Shown piece after piece: positions 16,802-25,688 of a stretch of DNA of 64,000 nt; position 1 is the first letter of the stretch, and each line of letters begins with the position of its first letter. This DNA comes from Kiritimatiellia bacterium (GTDB taxonomy: Bacteria; Verrucomicrobiota; Kiritimatiellia; CAIQIC01; JAGNIJ01), in contig JAGNIJ010000008.1 of assembly GCA_018001225.1 (NCBI GenBank), positions 1 through 64,000 of the forward strand. The letters are read 5' to 3'. The translations under genes were made by a program, and so were the position numbers. A model generated the notes under the pieces. The model made no database searches, was not told where the DNA came from, and saw nothing but the letters and a program-made list of their open reading frames with translations.

Positions 16802-17951
16802 TTTCATCGCCGGGCACATCGTGGACATGCCCCGCTCGGGCATCCGCGACTTCTTCGACATCGTCAGCACGATGAAGGACATCATCAGCCTGGGCATCGG
16901 CGAGCCGGACTTCGACACGCCCTGGCACGTGCGCGAGTACACCGTGTTCGCCCTCGAGCGCGGCGCGACGCACTACACGTCCAACATGGGCCTGCTCGAG
17001 CTGCGCCGGGCCATCTCGAAGTACGTCGAGAAGGCCTTCCGCGCGTCGTACAACCCGGAGACCGAGATCCTGATCACCGTCGGCGTCAGCGAGGCCCTCG
17101 ACCTCGCCCTGCGCGCCACGCTGAACCCGGGCGACGAGGTGCTCTACCACGAGCCGTGCTACGTCTCGTACCGGTCGGACGTGATCCTGGCGCACGGGAC
17201 CCCGGTCACGGTCGAGGCGAAGCGCGACAACCAGTTCCGGCTGACCCGCGCGATGCTGGAGGCGAAGGCCACGCCGCGGACGAAGGTCCTGCTGCTCAAC
17301 TTCCCGAACAACCCGACGGGCGCGATCCTCCGGAAGGAGGACCTCGTCGAGATCGCCGCGTTCGCGCGCGAGCGCAACCTGCTGGTGATCACGGACGAGA
17401 TCTACGCCGAGCTGACGTACGACGGCGAGCACACGAGCATCGCCTCGCTGCCGGGGATGAAGGAGCGGACAATCTTCCTGCACGGGTTCTCCAAGGCCTG
17501 GGCCATGACGGGGTTCCGGCTGGGCTACGCCTGCGCGCCGCCGGAGCTGACCGAGGCCATGATGAAGGTGCACCAGTACACGATGCTGTGCGCGCCGACC
17601 ATGAGCCAGAAGGCCGCCGTAGAAGCCCTCACCAAGCCGCAGACGGCCGTCCAGGAGATGACCGCCGAATACCGGCGGCGACGAAACTACCTGGTCAAGA
17701 GCTTCGAGGAGATGGGCCTGCCGTGCACGACGCCCGCGGGCGCGTTCTACGCCTTCCCGTACATCGGGCACCTGGGCATCTCGTCGAAAGACTTCGCCCT
17801 GAAGTTCCTCGACCGCGAGAAGGTCGCCGTCGTCCCCGGCACCGCGTTCGGCGCGTGCGGCGAGGGCCACGTGCGCTGCGCGTACGCGACCTCCATGGAG
17901 AACATCCAGGAGGCCATGCGGCGCATGGCCCGGTTCGTGAAGGGGCTGTAG
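16770..17951 (+). CDS. Class I aminotransferase (PLP-dependent)
   Basis: The 393-residue PLP enzyme moves amino groups between an amino acid (probably alanine or aspartate) and 2-oxoglutarate. Fold-type I landmarks are present: ISLGIGEPDFDTPWHV, HYTSNMGLLELRRAI, ITVGVSEALDLALRA, the NFPNNPTGAI aspartate/asparagine site, VITDEIYAELTY, the PLP lysine in HGFSKAWAMTGFRLGY, and the substrate-carboxylate arginine region VRCAYATS. It starts at 16770, with GGAG 8 bases upstream inside the regulator gene, giving a 32-base overlap and likely coupling. Exact substrate is uncertain (AlaT, AspC or PatA type). Confidence 0.9.
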   Translation: MPTNDSKSPPSFIAGHIVDMPRSGIRDFFDIVSTMKDIISLGIGEPDFDTPWHVREYTVFALERGATHYTSNMGLLELRRAISKYVEKAFRASYNPETEILITVGVSEALDLALRATLNPGDEVLYHEPCYVSYRSDVILAHGTPVTVEAKRDNQFRLTRAMLEAKATPRTKVLLLNFPNNPTGAILRKEDLVEIAAFARERNLLVITDEIYAELTYDGEHTSIASLPGMKERTIFLHGFSKAWAMTGFRLGYACAPPELTEAMMKVHQYTMLCAPTMSQKAAVEALTKPQTAVQEMTAEYRRRRNYLVKSFEEMGLPCTTPAGAFYAFPYIGHLGISSKDFALKFLDREKVAVVPGTAFGACGEGHVRCAYATSMENIQEAMRRMARFVKGL

Positions 17952-17952
17952 T

Positions 17953-17970
17953 GGCTTCGCTTGCGAAGCC
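17953..17970. repeat. Short perfect hairpin after the aminotransferase
   Basis: GGCTTCGC-tt-GCGAAGCC, directly preceded by TGTAGT, where the aminotransferase TAG stop overlaps TGTAG. It lacks a T-tract. The TGTAG edge resembles that of the A and B repeat families. Confidence 0.45.
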
Positions 17971-18072
17971 GGCAGGGAAGCCTGTTCTCCGGGCGCCGGC
18001 AAGCGGCTAGCCGGCCCAGCCGATGAACGTCGGCCTTCCTCCGGCGTCTCGGATCTCCGCCCTCCAGGCGGC

Positions 18073-18513
18073 TCACCCCTCCGCGGGCGGCTCGCCGCTC
18101 ATTTTTTCGTCGGCGGCGGCCGCCTGGAGCAGGCCGACGATGCGGTCGAGGGAGTTCTGGATGACCTCCACCTCGCCGCCGATCTGCTGGAAGCGGGCCA
18201 TGTTCTCCGTGCGAAGATGCTCGAGGTAGCGGCGGCGCTCGCGGATTTCCTCCAGGCTGTCGACCAACCGCTCGATCTTGGCGTGCGCGGCGGCCAGGGC
18301 CTCGGCCGAGACGGTCATCGGCGGGGGCGGGACCTCCTCCAGGGTATCGCCGGGCGCCGGGGCCGGGACCTGGACCTCGCGGCCACAGTCCGGGCAGGTG
18401 ACCATCAAGCCCGCGCCTCGCAGGTCTATGGCCAGGCTCTTATTACAGAAGGGACAGTCGAAAATGATATCCGTGGCGGCGGCCAACTTGGAGTCATGAG
18501 GCGTTTCTGTCAC
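18073..18513 (-). CDS. Zinc-ribbon and coiled-coil protein of unknown function
   Basis: The 146-residue protein has an N-terminal zinc ribbon (CPFC at about 20 and CPDC at about 42, i.e. CxxC-x18-CxxC), a Pro-rich linker (PAPAPGDTLEEVPPPP) and a C-terminal helical region. That region has heptad character (AAHAKIERLVDSLEEIRERRRYLEHLRTENMARFQQIGGEVEVIQNSLDRIVGLLQ) and is probably a coiled coil. The GTG start at 18513 is chosen for its GGGAGG site 5 bases upstream; the upstream frame would run into the rplM promoter region. Similar ribbons (CPxC...VTCPDCG) are frequent in PVC proteomes. Function is not known. Confidence 0.7.
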   Translation of the reverse strand: MTETPHDSKLAAATDIIFDCPFCNKSLAIDLRGAGLMVTCPDCGREVQVPAPAPGDTLEEVPPPPMTVSAEALAAAHAKIERLVDSLEEIRERRRYLEHLRTENMARFQQIGGEVEVIQNSLDRIVGLLQAAAADEKMSGEPPAEG

Positions 18514-18611
18514 AGGTACCTCCCGTCCATTCTCTGTTGATTTCACTATGCCACCGCCCCCCCGGCGAGGCAAGCCGCCTTTTGCGGCACGGGACGCGGA
18601 AATTATGGGGA

Positions 18612-18640
18612 TTGACACTCGCCCCCCCCTTCCGCTAGGT
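18612..18640 (+). promoter_or_regulatory. Promoter of rplM-rpsI
   Basis: Consensus TTGACA, 17 bases, TAGGTT at 18635-18640. The transcript would have a leader of about 30 bases before the rplM ATG at 18677. This is the best-matching -35 in the window. Confidence 0.7.
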
Positions 18641-18676
18641 TCTGCGGCCTGTTTGCGGAAAAATAGGGGCAGATTC

Positions 18677-19105
18677 ATGAAAACTACGTTGGTCAGGGAA
18701 TCGGAGGTCGTCCGCGCGTGGCACGTGGTGGACGCCGCCGGTCAGCCGGCCGGGCGCTTGGCGGTCAAGATCGCCAATATTCTGCGCGGCCGGAACAAGC
18801 GCAATTACACCCCGCACGCCGACATGGGCGATTTCGTGGTCGTCATCAACGCGGCGCAAGTCAAGTTGACGGGCTCGAAGGAAGAGCAGAAGATCTACAA
18901 AGATTATTCCGGCTACCCGAGCGGCCTGAAACTGCAGAAGGCCAGCGTCATCCGCGTCCGCCAACCCACCCGCATCGTGGCGCAGGCGGTCAAGGGCATG
19001 CTGCCGAAGAACCATTTGAGCCGGAAGCTCATCAAGAGGCTGAAGGTGTACGCCGGCGCGGAGCATCCGCACGCGGCACAGGGCGCGAAGGCCCTGGCGG
19101 TCTGA
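18677..19105 (+). CDS. rplM: 50S ribosomal protein L13
   Basis: The 142-residue L13 is an early-assembly protein of the large subunit. It shows WHVVDAAGQPAGRLAVKIANILRGRNKRNYTPHADMGDFVVVINA, the VKLTGSKEEQKIYKDYSGYPSG core, and the VKGMLPKNHLSRKLIKRLKVYAGAEHPHAAQ end. The ATG at 18677 is preferred over an in-frame ATG at 18548, which lies upstream of the promoter and gives a non-L13 extension. It forms the usual rplM-rpsI pair, 20 bases before rpsI. Confidence 0.98.
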   Translation: MKTTLVRESEVVRAWHVVDAAGQPAGRLAVKIANILRGRNKRNYTPHADMGDFVVVINAAQVKLTGSKEEQKIYKDYSGYPSGLKLQKASVIRVRQPTRIVAQAVKGMLPKNHLSRKLIKRLKVYAGAEHPHAAQGAKALAV

Positions 19106-19125
19106 CATAGGACGGGGGAACGAAC

Positions 19126-19524
19126 GTGGCACACAAAGTAGTGGAATATTCGGCGACGGGGCGGCGCAAGACTTCCGTGGCGCGCGTGCGCATCGCGCAC
19201 GGCGTGGGGAAGACCACCGTCAACGGCAGGGACTTCAAGGATTACTTCCCCGTGGAGGCGGTCCGGCAGTTCATCGAGCAGCCCTTCGAGGCGGCCGACA
19301 TGACGAAGCGATTCGACGTGATGGCCAATGTGACCGGCGGCGGCATCATGGGCCAGGCCGGCGCGCTGCGGCACGGGATCGCCCGCGCCCTCCTGCTGGC
19401 CGACGTGAACCTGCGCGAGAAGCTCAAGGGCGGCGGGTTCCTGACCCGCGACCCGCGCATGAAGGAGCGCAAGAAGTACGGCCAGCCCGGCGCCCGCAAG
19501 CGCTTCCAGTTCTCGAAGCGATAA
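19126..19524 (+). CDS. rpsI: 30S ribosomal protein S9
   Basis: The 132-residue S9 places its basic C-terminal tail near the P-site tRNA. It shows YSATGRRKTSVARVRI, VNGRDFKDYFPVEAVRQFIEQPFE, GGGIMGQAGALRHGIARAL, the RDPRMKERKKYGQPGARKRFQFSKR end with the invariant SKR terminus. The start is GTG, with GGGGGA about 8 bases upstream. A strong terminator lies 20 bases after the stop. Confidence 0.98.
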   Translation: MAHKVVEYSATGRRKTSVARVRIAHGVGKTTVNGRDFKDYFPVEAVRQFIEQPFEAADMTKRFDVMANVTGGGIMGQAGALRHGIARALLLADVNLREKLKGGGFLTRDPRMKERKKYGQPGARKRFQFSKR

Positions 19525-19544
19525 TTCACCGCCTGTTTTCCCGC

Positions 19545-19576
19545 GGCCCGGATCCGGCGATCCGGGCCGTTTTTTT
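19545..19576 (+). terminator. Rho-independent terminator of rplM-rpsI
   Basis: Perfect 10-bp arms GGCCCGGATC / GATCCGGGCC with a 4-base loop, followed by GTTTTTTT. Confidence 0.93.
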
Positions 19577-19580
19577 CTTC

Positions 19581-19636
19581 CGGCTCGCCCTCCAGTGCCT
19601 GACACCCGAGATGGAGGGCGAGCGTCCCCGCGAGTC
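19581..19636. repeat. Palindromic repeat, family C
   Basis: CGGCTCGCCCTCCAG at the left and TGGAGGGCGAGCGTCCCCG at the right, with a spacer of about 15 bases. The right arm is longer than the left. Related copies are at 35104-35170, 55705-55792, inside ligA (45115-45165) and in the core of both MITE-like copies. Confidence 0.65.
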
Positions 19637-19644
19637 GTGTTCGG

Positions 19645-19672
19645 TTGTTTTATGCCGCCCATGTTCTATACT
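19645..19672 (+). promoter_or_regulatory. Candidate leaderless promoter of the FmdB-type gene
   Basis: TTGTTT, 16 bases, TATACT, then 9 bases (ggcccggcc) to the ATG at 19682. There is no Shine-Dalgarno. Confidence 0.5.
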
Positions 19673-19681
19673 GGCCCGGCC

Positions 19682-20083
19682 ATGCCGATTTTTGAATACG
19701 AGTGCGGAAAATGCCGGCGAGTCTCCAGCTTCCTCGTCCGGAATCCTGCCGGCCACCAGCCGCCGGCCTGCCCGCGCTGCGGCCACCCGGACACGACGCG
19801 CGTGTTCTCCCGCTTCGCCTCCGTGAAATCCGGCCGCGCCGGCCCGGCCGGAGGCGACGGGCCGGACCTGGCCACGCTGGATGGGCTGGACGAAAACGAC
19901 CCCCGCTCGCTCGGCCGCGCCATGCGGAAGATGGCCGAGGAGACCGGCGAGCCGATACCGCCGGAAATGGATAACATGATGCGGCGGCTCGAGGCCGGCG
20001 AGGACCCGGAAAAACTCGGCGCGGAAATGGAAGGCCTGGAGGGCGGCGGCCCGGCCGGCGACGACACCCTGTATGAAGGATAA
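19682..20083 (+). CDS. FmdB-type zinc-ribbon protein
   Basis: The 133-residue protein begins with the FmdB/putative regulatory zinc ribbon: MPIFEYECGKCRRVSSFLV, then CPRCGHPDTTRVFSRFASV (CxxC-x(about 30)-CxxC). The remaining 85 residues are acidic and helical, with EETGEPIPPEMDNMMRRLEAGEDPEKLGAEMEG, an arrangement seen in many FmdB homologues. The function of the family is unknown; the name comes from a formamidase regulator. The start is the ATG that opens the ribbon; the promoter -10 lies 9 bases upstream. The M16C protease gene follows 7 bases after the stop. Confidence 0.82.
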   Translation: MPIFEYECGKCRRVSSFLVRNPAGHQPPACPRCGHPDTTRVFSRFASVKSGRAGPAGGDGPDLATLDGLDENDPRSLGRAMRKMAEETGEPIPPEMDNMMRRLEAGEDPEKLGAEMEGLEGGGPAGDDTLYEG

Positions 20084-20090
20084 TCAAACC

Positions 20091-23030
20091 ATGCTCACTC
20101 CCGGCTCCTCCTTCCGCGGCTTCACGGTGACCCGATGCTCCCCGCTCGCTCCGCCCCTCGACACAGCGGTCGAACTGCGGCACGAGGCGTCCGGCGCCCG
20201 CGTCCTGCACGTCGTCAACGACGACCCCGAGAATCTCTTCTGCGTCGCCTTCCCGACGCCGCCGGCCGACGACACGGGGCTGCCGCATATCCTCGAGCAC
20301 TCCGTCCTCGGCGGCTCGAAAAAATACCCCGTCCGCGACCCGTTCTTCGAGCTGGTCAAGATCAGCATGGCGACGTTCATCAACGCGATGACCTTCTGGG
20401 ACCGCACGGTCTACCCCGTCGCCAGCAACGTGAAGCAGGACCTCTTCAACCTCGCGGACGTGTACTTCGACGCGGTGTTCCACCCGCTGCTGTCCGAAAA
20501 CATCTTCAAGCGCGAGGGCCACCATCTCGCCCCCGACGGCGCGGGCGGGCTCACGGTCAGCGGCATCGTCTACAACGAGATGAAGGGCGTCTACTCGAAC
20601 CCCGAGTGGGCCATGGAGATGATCGCGCTCCGGAGCCTGCTGCCGGACACGATCTACGGGCGCGAATCCGGCGGCGACCCGCGCGCCATCCCCGACCTGA
20701 CCTTCGAGCAGTTCCGCGCCTTCCACGAGACCTTCTACCATCCGGCCCGCGGCCTGTTTGTCTGCTACGGCCACATCCCGACGGAGGACTACCTGGCGTT
20801 TCTTGCCGAGCGGCTCGCCGGCTATTCCGCGCGCGACGCCGCGCCCCTCCCCGCGCGCCAGCCGCGATGGAGCCATCCGCACGCGGCAGCCGAAACATAC
20901 GCCATCGGGCACGACGAGCCCGCGTCGGGCCGCACGTACTTCCGGCTGGACTGGCTCGCCGGCGACGCCGCCGACGCGCGCGACACGGCCGCGCTCTACC
21001 TGCTCTCGCTGCTCCTCTTCGGGCACGAGGCCGCGCCCCTCAAGAAGGCGCTCGTGGACTCGAAGCTCGGCGAGGACGTCATCTCGTGCGGCGCGGAGCC
21101 GGCCGGGCTGGAGCTGACCTTCCGCGTCGGGCTCAAGGGCTCCGAGCCCGACCGGGCCGCCGCCTTCGAACGGCTCGTGCTCGACACGCTGCGCGGGCTG
21201 GCGGAGCAACCGTTCACGCCGGAGGCCGTGGACGCCGCGTTCCACCAGGCCGGCTACGAGTACCAGGAGATCCAGTCCGGCTACCCGCTGCACGTGCTCT
21301 TCCGCGTGCTCCAGTCGTGGACCTACTCCGACGAGCCGCTGCGCTTCCTGTCCATGCGCGACACGCTCGCGGCCGTGCGCGCGGAAGCGGCGGCCGATCC
21401 GCTGTTCTTCAGCCGCCTGATCCGCGAGAGGCTGCTGGATAATCCGCACCGGCTGCAACTCGCGCTGCGGCCGGACCGCGGGCACCAGGCGCGGCTGGAC
21501 GCGGAATTCGCGGAGCGCATGAAGACGGTCCGCGCCGGGCTCGACGACGCGGCGATGCAGCGCGTCGCGAGGGAGGCCGAGGAACTGGACCGCGAATCCG
21601 GCACGCCCAACCCGCCCGAGGCGCTGGCCCTCCTGCCGCAACTCCGGCTTCAGGACCTGCCCGGGACGCCGGCCGAAATCCCGTCGAGGTTGGAGCGCGT
21701 TGGTCCCGGCATGCCCCTGCTGGTCAACGACGTGCCGTCCAACGGCGTGGCGTACCTGCACCTCGACTTCAACCTCGACGGCCTGCCGGCGGAGGGGTGG
21801 CCGTACGTTTCGCGGTTCACGGACGCGTTCACCAGGCTGGGCGCCGCGGGCATGGGCTACGAGGACGTCGCCCGGAGGCAGGCGGCGCGCCTTGGCGGCC
21901 TGCGCGCCTGGCCGTGGTTCCAGACCCGCGCCGACGACCCGGCGGCGCACATGGCGCGGCTGCGCATTGAGATCAAGACGCTGGACGATCGCATCGAGCC
22001 CGCGCTGGAGCTGCTCGGCCAACTGCTCTTCGGGCTCGACCCGAACGATCTGGCTCGGCTGCAGGATGTCGTCATCCAGGCGCGGACCTGGGAACGTACA
22101 GAGAAAATCCAGGGAGGAACGACCACGCCCCTGTTGCATGCCGGCCGGGGATTCAGCCTGTCCGGGCACCTGCGGGAGATATGCGAGGGGCTGCCGCAAC
22201 TGTTTCTGCTCGAGGACCTGGGCGACCATTTCGAGCAGAGGGGGGCTGAACTTGCGGGAACCCTGCAGGCCGTGCGCGACTTCCTGCTCGATCCCCGCCG
22301 CCTGGCCGCCAGTTTCACCGGGCCGGCGCGGGCCCAGGCCGCGGTGTCGGCCGCCCTGAAAGACTGGGGAGCGAAAATGAAGGACGCGGACGCGGGCTCC
22401 GCGCCCGCCGCCTTCCCGGCCTTCACGGGGCCGGTGCTCGAAGGTCTCGCGGCCCCCCTCCAGATCGCGCACAACGCCCTCGTCCTGCCCGCGCCCCACG
22501 CCTCGCATCCGGACGAACCGCTGCTCGCGCTCGCGGCGCACCTCGTGACCTTTGACTACATCCTGCCGGAGATCCGCTTCAAGGGCAACGCCTACGGCGC
22601 GGGCTGCCGGCACGACCCGTTCCTCGGGACACTGGCCCTGACGTCGTTCCGCGACCCGCACGTCGCGCGCACGCTCGACGTGTTCGAGAAGACCGCCGAC
22701 TTCGTGCGGCAGGCGCCGTGGAGCCGCGCCGACCTGGACCGCGCGGTGATCGGCAGGGCGCGGGACGACCTCAAGCCGATCCGTCCCGGCGAGGCGACCG
22801 GGGTCGCCCTGCACCGCTGGCTGGCCGGCGTGACGCCCGAGCGACGGGCGGAGCGCTACCGCCGCCGGATGCGGGCGACGCCCGACGAGGTGCGGCGGGC
22901 GATGCTCGAGGCCCTCGAGGCCGGCCGGCCGCGGCAGGCGATCTGCGTCCTCGCCGGACGCGAGAAACTCGAAGAGGCCAACCGCCACAGGCCGTCGCCG
23001 CTCGCCATCGAGGACGTGCTGAAGGCGTGA
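20091..23030 (+). CDS. M16C metallopeptidase, presequence-protease (PreP/Cym1) type
   Basis: The 979-residue two-lobe zinc protease forms a closed chamber that degrades short unfolded peptides. The inverted zinc motif HILEH lies near residue 68 (DDTGLPHILEHSVLGGSKKYPVRDPF), with the distal glutamate in IVYNEMKGVYSNPEWAMEM. The M16C linker hairpin and the C-terminal inactive lobe (about 520-979) follow, including FKGNAYGAGCRHDPFLGTLALTSFRDP. Length matches PreP (about 970-1000). An ATG six codons upstream overlaps the FmdB-type gene; 20091 is preferred because AAGGA lies 10 bases before it. In bacteria it probably clears cleaved signal peptides or other oligopeptides; no signal peptide is seen. 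Confidence 0.88.
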   Translation: MLTPGSSFRGFTVTRCSPLAPPLDTAVELRHEASGARVLHVVNDDPENLFCVAFPTPPADDTGLPHILEHSVLGGSKKYPVRDPFFELVKISMATFINAMTFWDRTVYPVASNVKQDLFNLADVYFDAVFHPLLSENIFKREGHHLAPDGAGGLTVSGIVYNEMKGVYSNPEWAMEMIALRSLLPDTIYGRESGGDPRAIPDLTFEQFRAFHETFYHPARGLFVCYGHIPTEDYLAFLAERLAGYSARDAAPLPARQPRWSHPHAAAETYAIGHDEPASGRTYFRLDWLAGDAADARDTAALYLLSLLLFGHEAAPLKKALVDSKLGEDVISCGAEPAGLELTFRVGLKGSEPDRAAAFERLVLDTLRGLAEQPFTPEAVDAAFHQAGYEYQEIQSGYPLHVLFRVLQSWTYSDEPLRFLSMRDTLAAVRAEAAADPLFFSRLIRERLLDNPHRLQLALRPDRGHQARLDAEFAERMKTVRAGLDDAAMQRVAREAEELDRESGTPNPPEALALLPQLRLQDLPGTPAEIPSRLERVGPGMPLLVNDVPSNGVAYLHLDFNLDGLPAEGWPYVSRFTDAFTRLGAAGMGYEDVARRQAARLGGLRAWPWFQTRADDPAAHMARLRIEIKTLDDRIEPALELLGQLLFGLDPNDLARLQDVVIQARTWERTEKIQGGTTTPLLHAGRGFSLSGHLREICEGLPQLFLLEDLGDHFEQRGAELAGTLQAVRDFLLDPRRLAASFTGPARAQAAVSAALKDWGAKMKDADAGSAPAAFPAFTGPVLEGLAAPLQIAHNALVLPAPHASHPDEPLLALAAHLVTFDYILPEIRFKGNAYGAGCRHDPFLGTLALTSFRDPHVARTLDVFEKTADFVRQAPWSRADLDRAVIGRARDDLKPIRPGEATGVALHRWLAGVTPERRAERYRRRMRATPDEVRRAMLEALEAGRPRQAICVLAGREKLEEANRHRPSPLAIEDVLKA

Positions 23031-23059
23031 GCGGCCCTGGAGGGAGGGCGGTCTCGCCA

Positions 23060-23085
23060 GGCGGCTCATAGAGCCGCCGCTACAG
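23060..23085. repeat. Palindromic repeat, family A
   Basis: GGCGGCTC-ata-GAGCCGCC followed by GCTACAG. The same unit recurs at 23134-23190, 39619-39670 and 40386-40411. Confidence 0.7.
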
Positions 23086-23133
23086 GGGGGTCCCTCTTTT
23101 GCAATTCGGACCGGACTGCATTATCATGTGGCG

Positions 23134-23190
23134 CTGTAGCGGCGCTTCTATGAAGCGCCCTTTGTGCGGCTCGCAGGGCCGTCACTACAG
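23134..23190. repeat. Palindromic repeat pair, family A
   Basis: CTGTAG opens and CTACAG closes a block with two hairpins (GGCGCTTC/GAAGCGCC and GCGGCTC/GGGCCGT, the second degraded). It lies just before the flavodiiron gene. Confidence 0.65.
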
Positions 23191-23204
23191 CGGGAGGGAA
23201 GGCC

Positions 23205-24371
23205 ATGCGTAAAATCACGGACGGCGTGCACTGGTGCGGCGCGGTGGACTGGGACCGGCGGATGTTTGACGCCCTGGTCCCCCTGCCCGACGGCACCAGC
23301 TACAACGCGTACCTCGTCCAGGGCTCGGAAAAAACCGCGCTGCTGGACGGCGTGGACGATTCCAAGATCGATGTGCAACTCGAACTGCTCCGGGACGTCC
23401 CGCGGGTGGACTACATCATTGCCCACCACGCCGAGCAGGATCACTCCGGCGCGCTGCCCGCGCTGATGCAACGATTTCCCGAGGCCCGGCTCCTCGCCTC
23501 CGCGCCCGGCCGCAAGTTCCTGCTCGAGCTCCTCGACCTGCCCGCGGACCGCGTCGTCGCGGTCAAGGACGGCGACACGCTGGCGCTGGGCGGCAAGACG
23601 CTGAAATTCCTGTACACGCCGTGGGTGCACTGGCCGGAAACCATGAGCACGTGGCTGGAGGAGGACGGCATCCTGTTCTCGTGCGATTTCTTCGGGTCGC
23701 ACCTGGCCACCTCCGAGCTGTATGCCAAGGAAGGCGTCCGCGTGTACAACGCCGCGAAGCTGTACTACGCGCAGATCATGATGCCCTACGCGAAGCAGGT
23801 CGCAAAAAACCTGGAAAAGGTGTCCGCGCTGCCGATCCGCACCATCGCGCCGAGCCACGGGCCGCTATACGACAAGCCCGCCATCGTCATGGACGCCTGG
23901 CGCGAGTGGGCGTCCGCGCCGCCGAAAAACATGGCCGTCGTGGCGTACGTCAGCATGCATGGGAGCACCCGACGGATGGCCGAGCACCTCGCGCAGGCGC
24001 TCGTCGCCCGCGGGATCTCGGTCCGTCAGTTCGAGCTGACCACCGCCGACCTGGGCGAGGTCGCCATGACGCTGGTGGACGCCTCGACGATCCTGCTCGG
24101 CACGCCCGCGATGCTGAACGGCGTGCATCCCGTCGCGGCCAACGCCGCGTTCGTGATCAACGCGCTGCACCCCAAGGCGAAGTACGCGGGCCTGTTCGGC
24201 TCGTTCGGCTGGGGCTCGAAGCCGCTGGAGAATCCCGCGGCGCTGTGCCCGGACCTCCAGGTGGAGTGGCTGCCGCCCGTGCTGGCCCGCGGCCTGCCCC
24301 GCGAAGCGGAGTTCGCGGCGCTGGACCAACTCGCGGACACGGTCGCCGGGCGGCATGCCGCCGCGAGCTAA
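23205..24371 (+). CDS. Flavodiiron protein (A-type), O2/NO reductase
   Basis: The 388-residue cytosolic enzyme reduces O2 to water (or NO to N2O) and so protects anaerobic metabolism. The N-terminal metallo-beta-lactamase-like domain carries all diiron ligands: H75-x-E77-x-D79-H80, H142, D161 and H218. A C-terminal flavodoxin domain starts near residue 242 (VVAYVSMHGSTRRMAEHLAQAL, an FMN phosphate loop) and includes the GLFGSFGWGSKPLENPA loop. There is no rubredoxin or NADH-oxidoreductase extension, and no rubredoxin gene is adjacent, so the electron donor is unknown. GGGAGG precedes the ATG. The next gene follows after 5 bases. Confidence 0.94.
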   Translation: MRKITDGVHWCGAVDWDRRMFDALVPLPDGTSYNAYLVQGSEKTALLDGVDDSKIDVQLELLRDVPRVDYIIAHHAEQDHSGALPALMQRFPEARLLASAPGRKFLLELLDLPADRVVAVKDGDTLALGGKTLKFLYTPWVHWPETMSTWLEEDGILFSCDFFGSHLATSELYAKEGVRVYNAAKLYYAQIMMPYAKQVAKNLEKVSALPIRTIAPSHGPLYDKPAIVMDAWREWASAPPKNMAVVAYVSMHGSTRRMAEHLAQALVARGISVRQFELTTADLGEVAMTLVDASTILLGTPAMLNGVHPVAANAAFVINALHPKAKYAGLFGSFGWGSKPLENPAALCPDLQVEWLPPVLARGLPREAEFAALDQLADTVAGRHAAAS

Positions 24372-24376
24372 CGGCC

Positions 24377-25645
24377 ATGAAAACCAGGATCATTCAGGCC
24401 GCGGAGGACCCCCGCGAATTGGAAAGGCTGTATCGCGCAAACCCCAAGGACTTCACCGGCGCGTTTCGCGAGGCCTTCGCCGAGCGGCGCAACTCGCCCG
24501 TTCTGGCGGCGTGGAACGAACGCCTCTTTTTCCAGGAGGCGGCGGAGGAGCCGAAGGGGTCCGCCCCCGGATGGCCCTCCCGCGATATCGGGCTGACGAT
24601 CGCCCTGGCGCTCGTGGCCGGCACGCTGGCCAAGCTGCCGCACTTCCTGCCGGCGCTGGATGATGAGCGATTCTACCTCTGCAACCTCGGCGGGATTGTC
24701 GCCGGCGCCCTGATCGCCTTCTTCTGCCTTCAGAAGGCGTGCCGGGTAAAAACGGCGGCCGCGATCGCCGCCCTGCTGGCGGGAGGAATCGTCTATCTGA
24801 ATCTCCTTCCTTACCTGTCCCGTGGGCGGCATACCCTGATCCTGTCCTGCCTCCATATGCCGTTCGTCTTCTGGTCTCTTCTGGGAATCGCCTTCCTGGG
24901 CGGCCGGTGGAGGGACCTGCGGGGAAGAATGGCCTACATCCAATACAATGGGGAGTTGCTGATCTACAGCACCATCCTGCTCATCGGCGGCATGGTGCTC
25001 ACGGGGCTGACCTTCGCCCTTTTCGAACTGATCGGCTTGAGGATAGAAAACTGGTACATGAAAAACGTGGTCGTGTACGGCGCGATGGCGGCCCCCCTGG
25101 TCGCGACCTTGCTCGTCGTGCGGATCGTCGGAGGCCGGTTCAGGATCGCCCCCCTCCTGGCCAAGGTGTTCACGCCGCTCTTTCTCGTGACGGTCATCGC
25201 GTACCTGGCGGCCATGATGATGAGCGGGAAAAGCCCGTTCACCGACAGGGATTTCCTGATCGCCTTTAACGGCCTGCTGCTGGTCGTGCTGGGGCTCTGC
25301 GTTTTCTCGATTTCCGAGCGCGGGGCGAGGGCCTCCGCGGGCATCGGCGATTTCATGAACATCGGCCTGGTGGCCGTTACGCTCGTCATCGACGTGATCG
25401 CGCTGGCGGCCATTTTCTTCCGGCTGACCTCGTACGGATTCACGCCGAACCGGGTTGCCGTGCTGGGCGCGAACCTGCTGGCTTTCGTTCATTTGTCCGG
25501 CATCCTGTGGCGCTACGTGCGATTCGCGAGGGGGAAAGCCGGCATGGATTCTCTCGACCACTGGATCGCGAGATATCTCCCCGCCTACACGACATGGGCC
25601 CTGGTCGTGGCCGTGGGATTCCCTCTCGTGTTCCGGTTCAAGTAG
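24377..25645 (+). CDS. Multi-pass membrane protein, possibly DUF4153-like
   Basis: The 422-residue protein has a soluble N-terminal helix-rich start (about 60 residues, ...RELERLYRANPKDFTGAFREAFAERR). Roughly ten hydrophobic segments follow between residues 70 and 420, such as IGLTIALALVAGTLAKL, GGIVAGALIAFFCL, LLIYSTILLIGGMVLTGLTFALFELIGL and WALVVAVGFPLVF. The layout recalls DUF4153 membrane proteins, but I see no decisive motif. It starts 5 bases after the flavodiiron gene, so the two are probably cotranscribed. Function unknown. Confidence 0.6.
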   Translation: MKTRIIQAAEDPRELERLYRANPKDFTGAFREAFAERRNSPVLAAWNERLFFQEAAEEPKGSAPGWPSRDIGLTIALALVAGTLAKLPHFLPALDDERFYLCNLGGIVAGALIAFFCLQKACRVKTAAAIAALLAGGIVYLNLLPYLSRGRHTLILSCLHMPFVFWSLLGIAFLGGRWRDLRGRMAYIQYNGELLIYSTILLIGGMVLTGLTFALFELIGLRIENWYMKNVVVYGAMAAPLVATLLVVRIVGGRFRIAPLLAKVFTPLFLVTVIAYLAAMMMSGKSPFTDRDFLIAFNGLLLVVLGLCVFSISERGARASAGIGDFMNIGLVAVTLVIDVIALAAIFFRLTSYGFTPNRVAVLGANLLAFVHLSGILWRYVRFARGKAGMDSLDHWIARYLPAYTTWALVVAVGFPLVFRFK

Positions 25646-25688
25646 AAATCGCCCGTCCGCCGGTTTTCCCAGGGGCCTTGCCGGCCCA

